Shown here: piece after piece, positions 59,863 through 64,000 of the stretch | Numbering within the stretch: position 1 is the stretch's first letter | Layout of the letters: each line of letters opens with the position of its first letter | Origin: Zhongshania marina | GTDB lineage: Bacteria; Pseudomonadota; Gammaproteobacteria; Pseudomonadales; Spongiibacteraceae | Length of the DNA: 64,000 nt | Direction of reading: 5' to 3' | Assembly (NCBI RefSeq): GCF_002915595.1 | Contig: NZ_PQGG01000036.1 | Location: 17,039 to 81,038 of the forward strand | Program-made: the position numbers and the translations under genes | Notes under the pieces: model-generated | The model's input: only the letters and a program-made list of their open reading frames with translations | The model's database searches: none | Told to the model about the DNA's origin: nothing

Positions 59863-60291
59863 GTGGATATTGGCGAAGTGGCAAAAGCCTCGGGATTAGC
59901 CCCATCTACTCTCAGGTATTACGAGGAAATCGGACTAATCCAATCTAGTGGTCGTAAGGGCTTAAGACGACTATTTCAGCCTAAAGTACTTCAGGAGTTA
60001 GCGCTAATCTCTTTAGGCAAAAAGGCTGGCTTCTCCTTAGATGATATACGCGGGATGTTTACTCAGCGCGGACCAGAAATTGATCGCGGCCAATTGCTAG
60101 AGAAAGCGAATGAGCTAGATAACAAAATCGCTGAGTTAAGCGCCATCCGCGACGGGCTGCGCCACGCCGCGGCATGCAAAGCAGCGAATCATTTAGAATA
60201 CCCAAGCTTTCTGCGCTTGCTCCGTATTGCGGGTAAAAACCGAAATAGAGCTACGCTTAGTAAACCCCCTGCAAAATCCAGTCGCAGCTAA
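59863..60291 (+). CDS. MerR-family transcriptional regulator
   Basis: A 142-residue regulator starting at GTG with AAGAGG six bases ahead. The N-terminal winged helix DIGEVAKASGLAPSTLRYYEEIGLI is the family DNA-binding motif; a dimerisation helix follows (DRGQLLEKANELDNKIAELSAIRDGLRHAAACK). It has no cysteine cluster for metals or 2Fe-2S, only one Cys near residue 108, so its inducer is probably an organic compound or redox-inert signal. The next gene on this strand encodes a lipoprotein esterase, a plausible target. Confidence 0.9.
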   Translation: MDIGEVAKASGLAPSTLRYYEEIGLIQSSGRKGLRRLFQPKVLQELALISLGKKAGFSLDDIRGMFTQRGPEIDRGQLLEKANELDNKIAELSAIRDGLRHAAACKAANHLEYPSFLRLLRIAGKNRNRATLSKPPAKSSRS

Positions 60292-60357
60292 TATCCGTAA
60301 ACTGGACTATTCACGCATATACATGCGCCACCGATATCTAGATTAAGACCATAACTT

Positions 60358-61173
60358 ATGAAAATCTTCCTTATCTTTACAGCCATTCTATTTATTCTCG
60401 GCTGCTCCACACTGGCCTTTAATAAATCCGCCGACGTTCAAAAAATTGAAAATGTGGTCTATAAGAAAATCGATGGCCAATCGCTGGGCGGCGATATGTA
60501 TATTCCCAATATAGCCGGCAATAAGCCCGCCGTTGTTGTCGTACACGGCGGCGGCTGGACAAACCGTAGCGGCAAAATGGAAGGCATTAGCGCCAAGCTC
60601 GCCCGCGCGGGATTTGTCGTCTACAACATTACCTACCGACTCGCACCCGAAAGCCGACACCCTGCGCAAATGAATGACGTGTCAGATGCCCTCGCGTGGC
60701 TATATCAGCACGCAGACAAATATGAAATTGATAGCAGTAATATCAGTGGCTGGGGTTACTCTGCGGGGGCCCATTTAATATTGATGGCCGGATTAGACCG
60801 ACAAGATGCGCCGCAATTACGCAGCATCGTCGCCGGCGGCACTCCCGCCGACCTGACTCGCTGGCCCAACTCACCACTGGTACTAAAGCTTATTGGCGAG
60901 CCTATGGCGAAAGCTAAGGCAGAATGGGTAGACGCTTCCCCCGTCAACCACGTCACTAAAAATTCACCACCGGTATTTTTATACCACGGGCAATGGGACA
61001 CCCTAGTCGAACCAGAGCAAATGGCGTTAATGGCAGATGCTCTAAGGCAAAAAGACATTCCCGTAGAAACGTATACCGTGAATTTTTTAGGGCACATATT
61101 GACCTACGCGATGGCAGGCAGCGCCGAGCGCCGCGGTATCGAATTTGTGCGGGCGCACAAAGCGAGCAAATAA
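60358..61173 (+). CDS. Alpha/beta hydrolase lipoprotein, BD-FAE/HSL-like esterase
   Basis: A 271-residue esterase with a lipoprotein signal (FILGCSTLAF). The oxyanion motif is VVHGGGW, the nucleophile elbow GYSAGAH, and the acid and His lie near YHGQWDTLVEPEQ and NFLGHILTYAM. It is likely anchored in the periplasm, hydrolysing carboxylic esters there. It follows the MerR gene by 66 bp and the two may be co-transcribed. No close substrate is suggested by the sequence. Confidence 0.9.
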   Translation: MKIFLIFTAILFILGCSTLAFNKSADVQKIENVVYKKIDGQSLGGDMYIPNIAGNKPAVVVVHGGGWTNRSGKMEGISAKLARAGFVVYNITYRLAPESRHPAQMNDVSDALAWLYQHADKYEIDSSNISGWGYSAGAHLILMAGLDRQDAPQLRSIVAGGTPADLTRWPNSPLVLKLIGEPMAKAKAEWVDASPVNHVTKNSPPVFLYHGQWDTLVEPEQMALMADALRQKDIPVETYTVNFLGHILTYAMAGSAERRGIEFVRAHKASK

Positions 61174-61195
61174 ATTAATAAGACCCAAGGCATTA

Positions 61196-61518
61196 TTAGA
61201 TTTTGACAATAGGCATATAAGCCGCCTGCGATTCTATTCGGCTAAACCACCGCTTTATATGCTTGTAGGTTGACAGGTCGTACTCGCCCTCTTCCGCCAC
61301 ATGGGTGTATGCATATAAGGCAATATCCGCCACGCTGTAAGCGTTCCCAGCAAAAAAATCGCGATCTTTTAAATGGGATTCCATTACATTCAGCGCCGCG
61401 TAGCCCAATGGCATGCGTTGTTCTATTTGACTTAAATTTGCCTGCTTGTCCTTTAATATTGAGATCCAAAATCGTAACGTCGCAATATAGGGTTCATGGC
61501 TATATTGTTCAAAGAACA
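61196..61518 (-). pseudogene. Glutathione S-transferase, C-terminal part only, cut by IS66
   Basis: The surviving 107 codons read LFFEQYSHEPYIATLRFW, then NVMESHLKDRDFFAGNAYSVADIALYAYTHVAEEG and RWFSRIESQAAYMP, the all-helical C-terminal domain of a GST with the conserved SxADIAxYAYTHxAEEG. The thioredoxin-like N-terminal domain of about 80 residues is missing. The gene would continue upstream past 61518, where the left end of IS66 begins, so the insertion severed it. The 18 residues that precede this point in an open frame come from the IS end. The truncated protein cannot bind glutathione. Confidence 0.88.
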
Positions 61519-61538
61519 GTAAGCGCTCAACAAACCCC
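61519..61538 (+). repeat. IS66 left inverted repeat
   Basis: GTAAGCGCTCAACAAACCCC matches the reverse complement of 63981-64000 except for one base. Confidence 0.9.
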
Positions 61539-61695
61539 GCCCAATTAATTATTTGCAAACTCAGATAATGCACCTATAGTTTTCTACAGGCTCTGGATGA
61601 GTCTACAGCATGGAAGGTAATCTCAAGGATGAGGGGCAGCAAGGGATTGGATGGCGTTGCCAAGAAGGCGACTGCCTTCCTGCTACTTTTCTGTA

Positions 61696-63243
61696 TTAGG
61701 CGTTTGCCCACGGCAACAATGCCTGTAATTCTTCGGTTGTTGTCATACTTGGTAATTGATTAAAGACTTTGCACAAATACACGTAAGGCTCAAGGCCATT
61801 GGCTTTTGCCGTTTCGATTAAACTATAAATAGCGGCGCTGGTATGAGCACCTCTAGGCGTTGCGCTAAACAGCCAGTTCTTGCGACCTATAACAAAAGGC
61901 CGGATGGCATTCTCGGCAAGGTTGTTATCAATATTCACGTCACCATCTTCCGTGTATCGAATCAACTTTTCCCAATTTTTATTGAGATAACCCAGTGCGG
62001 TACCCAGCAGGCCTTTGGGCAAGGTACTGTGTAAAGTTTTGTCCAACCACTCCCTAAGGGCATTGAGGATCGGAACGCTTTTGTCTTGTCGCAGCTGGTG
62101 ACGGGCTTCGCTGCTCGCGTCCTTCGCCTGCTTTTCGATAGCATACAGCTTGGCAATATAGTTAATGGCCACATCGGCCTTGCCGGTGCGGGTAGTCTTT
62201 TTGTCTTTGGAGATAGCCGCCTTTTGGGCATCAATGAATTTACGGCGTGCGTGTGCCCAGCACCCCACATGGCTAATATCTTCTTGGCGGCCGACGGCAT
62301 GGTAGCCTGCATAGTCATCGGTTTGCAGATAACCACTAAAACCCGTGAGTAAGTTCTTCGCCACGCTGCCAGCGCGACTCGGCGCATAGTCATACAACAC
62401 GATGGGGTGATCTGGGGCGCCACTACGCCTGACCCACATATACGATTGGCTACTCGCGGGCCTGTCCGGTTCGTTTAATACCTGAAGCGGCGTTTCGTCG
62501 CACTGGATGATTTTGCCTCGGCGAAGCTCGTGATCAAGCTGGGTGATGAGTGGCGCGATCAATTCGCCGCTGCGCATCATCCAATTCGCGAGGGTGTTGC
62601 GGGGGATATCAATTTCCATCCGTTTGAAGATGGCTTCTTGGCGGTGCAGCGGCAGCGCATCTTGGTATTTCGCGGTAGCGATATACGCCAGTAGGCCTGG
62701 GCTCGCATTGCTCTTTGGAATGGGCTGTGCGGGTAATGCGGCGGTACATACTGTCGACTCACACGCTTTGCAGGCGTATTTCAGTCGGGCGTGTACTAAG
62801 ACTTGGACGGTTGCGGGAATGATATCCAACTGCTCGCTGGTGTCTTCGCCAATATGCGTTAGCGCACAACCGCAGTCACAGACTTTCTCTACATCAGACA
62901 GGTCATGTTCGATACGGACGCGAGGCAAGTCAGCAGGCAACGATTTACGACCACGAGATTTGCGACGCTCGTATTGGATCGTTTCGGTTTCGGCGTCATC
63001 CGTGTTTTCGCTAAGGTCGTCTTCAGAAGCAGGCTCAGCCGCTTCGGCTTCATTAAACAGCTCGGCCTGTTCGTCCGACTTCTCGCTACTGGCCGCAAAG
63101 CGTTTATGCCTGAGTAAACGCACTTGCTCTTCGAGTAACGAGATGCGTTTATCCTTCTCATTGAGGCGAAGTTCTTTCTCAAACAGCAAAGCTTTGAGTG
63201 CAGAAATATCATCGGGAAGTGTGTTGGTGGGAGGCGGTGTCAT
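61696..63243 (-). CDS. tnpC: IS66 transposase TnpC
   Basis: A 515-residue DDE transposase. The N-terminal helical leucine-zipper-like region (LRLNEKDKRISLLEEQVRLLRHKRF) is followed by a zinc-finger (CDCGC and CKAC), and the catalytic core has CDETPLQVL, QTDDYAGYH and NNLAENAIRPFVIGRKNWLFS. Complete and without internal stops, it is probably active. It catalyses strand transfer for the element together with TnpA and TnpB. Confidence 0.95.
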   Translation of the reverse strand: MTPPPTNTLPDDISALKALLFEKELRLNEKDKRISLLEEQVRLLRHKRFAASSEKSDEQAELFNEAEAAEPASEDDLSENTDDAETETIQYERRKSRGRKSLPADLPRVRIEHDLSDVEKVCDCGCALTHIGEDTSEQLDIIPATVQVLVHARLKYACKACESTVCTAALPAQPIPKSNASPGLLAYIATAKYQDALPLHRQEAIFKRMEIDIPRNTLANWMMRSGELIAPLITQLDHELRRGKIIQCDETPLQVLNEPDRPASSQSYMWVRRSGAPDHPIVLYDYAPSRAGSVAKNLLTGFSGYLQTDDYAGYHAVGRQEDISHVGCWAHARRKFIDAQKAAISKDKKTTRTGKADVAINYIAKLYAIEKQAKDASSEARHQLRQDKSVPILNALREWLDKTLHSTLPKGLLGTALGYLNKNWEKLIRYTEDGDVNIDNNLAENAIRPFVIGRKNWLFSATPRGAHTSAAIYSLIETAKANGLEPYVYLCKVFNQLPSMTTTEELQALLPWANA

Positions 63244-63267
63244 GCTGTGTATTATATCAAAAGTGAG

Positions 63268-63624
63268 TCAGCTAACCGAATCAAAATACAAGGTTTCATG
63301 CGGTTTATTGCGCCAAATATCCAAGCCATCAAGCAAAAAGTTTAAGTCGCGACCATCGCGTAATTCATAGCCGGATTCGCATTGGCGAGGCCATTTAAAG
63401 CGCTGCTTTTCTAGGCGCTTATACCAGACCACAAAACCGTTTCGCTCCCAATACAGAAGTTTGATTTTATCCCGGCCACGATTACAAAATACAAATAGCA
63501 CCTCCATCATCGGCGAGAGCGCCAGCTCGGTTTCAACCAGCGCGGCCAATCCGTTGATGGACTTGCGCATATCCACCGGAGCCATGTACAAATAGACCTC
63601 AACATGGGAGGTCGGCCGCAGCAT
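63268..63624 (-). CDS. tnpB: IS66 accessory protein TnpB
   Basis: A 118-residue protein with the family core VYLYMAPVDMRKSINGLAALVE and FCNRGRDKIKLLYWERNGFVVWYKRLEKQRFKWP (IS66 Orf2). Its ATG overlaps the last base of the tnpA stop codon, so it is translationally coupled. It is required for transposition of IS66-type elements. Confidence 0.95.
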   Translation of the reverse strand: MLRPTSHVEVYLYMAPVDMRKSINGLAALVETELALSPMMEVLFVFCNRGRDKIKLLYWERNGFVVWYKRLEKQRFKWPRQCESGYELRDGRDLNFLLDGLDIWRNKPHETLYFDSVS

Positions 63625-63923
63625 CAGTTCGACTCCCGCAGGATATGTAGTACCACGGGCAAGACAACAGGCAAATCGTTGGCGGATAATTCCAATCGAA
63701 CGCCCAGCGGCAAATTCATGATCATACGAGATGAGGTCGGCATACCGCCCAGCTTCATTAATTTCGCAGCCGGTTCTTTTGCGGGGCTCAGCCGATTACG
63801 CCAATAAGCAAAGTTGTGAAACTTGATCTCATGCTGCTTGCAATACGCAGCTTGAGATAGGTTGCTGCCTTGCCAAGCAGAGACGTGGTCTTGCCAGAAT
63901 TGTGTTTTGTTGATTGTGTTCAT
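63624..63923 (-). CDS. tnpA: IS66 accessory protein TnpA
   Basis: A 99-residue IS66 Orf1-type DNA-binding protein with a helix-turn-helix (FWQDHVSAWQGSNLSQAAYCKQHEIKFHNFAYWRNRL). It is the first gene of the element, about 57 bp from the right inverted repeat, and shares one base with tnpB. Confidence 0.93.
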   Translation of the reverse strand: MNTINKTQFWQDHVSAWQGSNLSQAAYCKQHEIKFHNFAYWRNRLSPAKEPAAKLMKLGGMPTSSRMIMNLPLGVRLELSANDLPVVLPVVLHILRESN

Positions 63924-63980
63924 GGACGACTCCTCAGCTTAAAACTGAAGAGTAAATCTACCGCGACGAAATTATTAGAT

Positions 63981-64000
63981 GGGGTTTATTGAGCGCTTAC
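63981..64000 (-). repeat. IS66 right inverted repeat
   Basis: The last 20 bases of the window are the inverted copy of the left end with one mismatch. The sequence therefore stops exactly at the element boundary, as assembled contigs often do. Confidence 0.88.

Larger units (their letters stand above)
61519..64000 (-). mobile_element. Complete-looking IS66-family insertion sequence (2482 bp)
   Basis: The element starts GTAAGCGCTCAACAAACCCC at 61519 and ends with the inverted copy at 63981-64000 (19 of 20 bases match), the usual IS66 GTAAGCG ends. It holds tnpA, tnpB and tnpC in order on the minus strand, none broken. Bases 61511-61518 (AAAGAACA) should be repeated after base 64000 as the eight-base target duplication, which lies outside the window. 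It inserted into a GST gene. Confidence 0.92.

Noticed and set aside
61519..61573. First 18 codons of the open frame leading into the GST remnant.
   Set aside because: These bases are the left inverted repeat and terminal sequence of IS66, not GST.
62543..63370. 275-codon open frame antisense to the IS66 transposase.
   Set aside because: Serine/arginine-rich composition is the usual complement of tnpC; no domain is visible.

Overview
This 64 kb window looks like a catabolic region from an aerobic marine-type gammaproteobacterium, plausibly Cellvibrionales/Spongiibacteraceae. That placement is inferred from gene content (large TonB-dependent receptors, FadL channel, wax-ester/DGAT enzyme, MalT/AlkS-like activator, SCP-x-type thiolases, beta-helix/diheme lipoprotein) and moderate GC; no rRNA, tRNA or taxonomic marker was seen. 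Most genes serve uptake, oxygenation and CoA-thioester beta-oxidation of a hydrophobic carbon source. A steroid, terpenoid or aromatic substrate would fit, but the sequence does not settle which.

Layout. 1-4.9 kb: edge-truncated KshA-like Rieske oxygenase, DMT exporter, TetR regulator, SDR and cytochrome P450. 5-10.9 kb: a tandemly duplicated cassette of TonB-dependent receptor plus small exported Gly/Leu/Pro-rich protein. 11.3-17.1 kb: plus-strand run of a phytoene-desaturase-like flavoprotein, two related polytopic membrane proteins, an orphan heme-copper-oxidase subunit III/IV pair and a FadL channel. 17.1-23.2 kb: WS/DGAT acyltransferase, TetR, SDR and a 913-aa MalT/AlkS-like LuxR activator. 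23.4-23.8 kb: dead parDE toxin-antitoxin remnant. 23.9-26.9 kb: divergent acyl-CoA ligase and acyl-CoA dehydrogenase. 27.1-31.6 kb: lipoprotein fusing a beta-helix to a diheme cytochrome through sixteen NPDTGG repeats, with a divergent AraC regulator. 31.6-46.7 kb: a 15-gene minus-strand operon, from ring-hydroxylating dioxygenase alpha/beta through crotonases, SDR, esterase, HMGS-like protein, thiolase and hydroxyacyl-CoA dehydrogenase to a hydratase/CitE-lyase/acyl-CoA dehydrogenase/CoA-transferase module resembling itaconate (citramalyl-CoA) degradation. 46.8-52.6 kb: rubredoxin, membrane di-iron oxygenase/desaturase, TetR, thiolase and a FadB/FadJ-like protein. 52.9-57.3 kb: a zinc block (Zur-like regulator, AztD-like lipoprotein, ZnuD-like receptor). 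57.6-61.5 kb: aldehyde dehydrogenase, thiopurine methyltransferase, MerR regulator, lipoprotein esterase and a GST stump. 61,519-64,000: a complete-looking IS66 element that cut the GST gene and ends at the last base of the window.

The unifying signal is a palindrome, TCGTCG-N4-CGACGA, found ten times (seven perfect, three with one mismatch), always intergenic and generally about 60-150 bp before the start codon of a catabolic gene: receptor 2, flavoprotein/receptor 1, WS/DGAT, SDR-LuxR, ligase/acyl-CoA dehydrogenase, dioxygenase operon, desaturase, thiolase, FadB leader and aldehyde dehydrogenase. It is absent from the zinc block, tpm, MerR and IS66. I infer one regulon, most likely driven by the MalT/AlkS-like activator at 20,485-23,226, joining outer-membrane uptake, oxygenation, CoA activation, beta-oxidation and lipid storage. 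The most novel candidates are this regulon, the duplicated receptor/small-protein cassette, and the flavoprotein/orphan-oxidase-subunit membrane operon.
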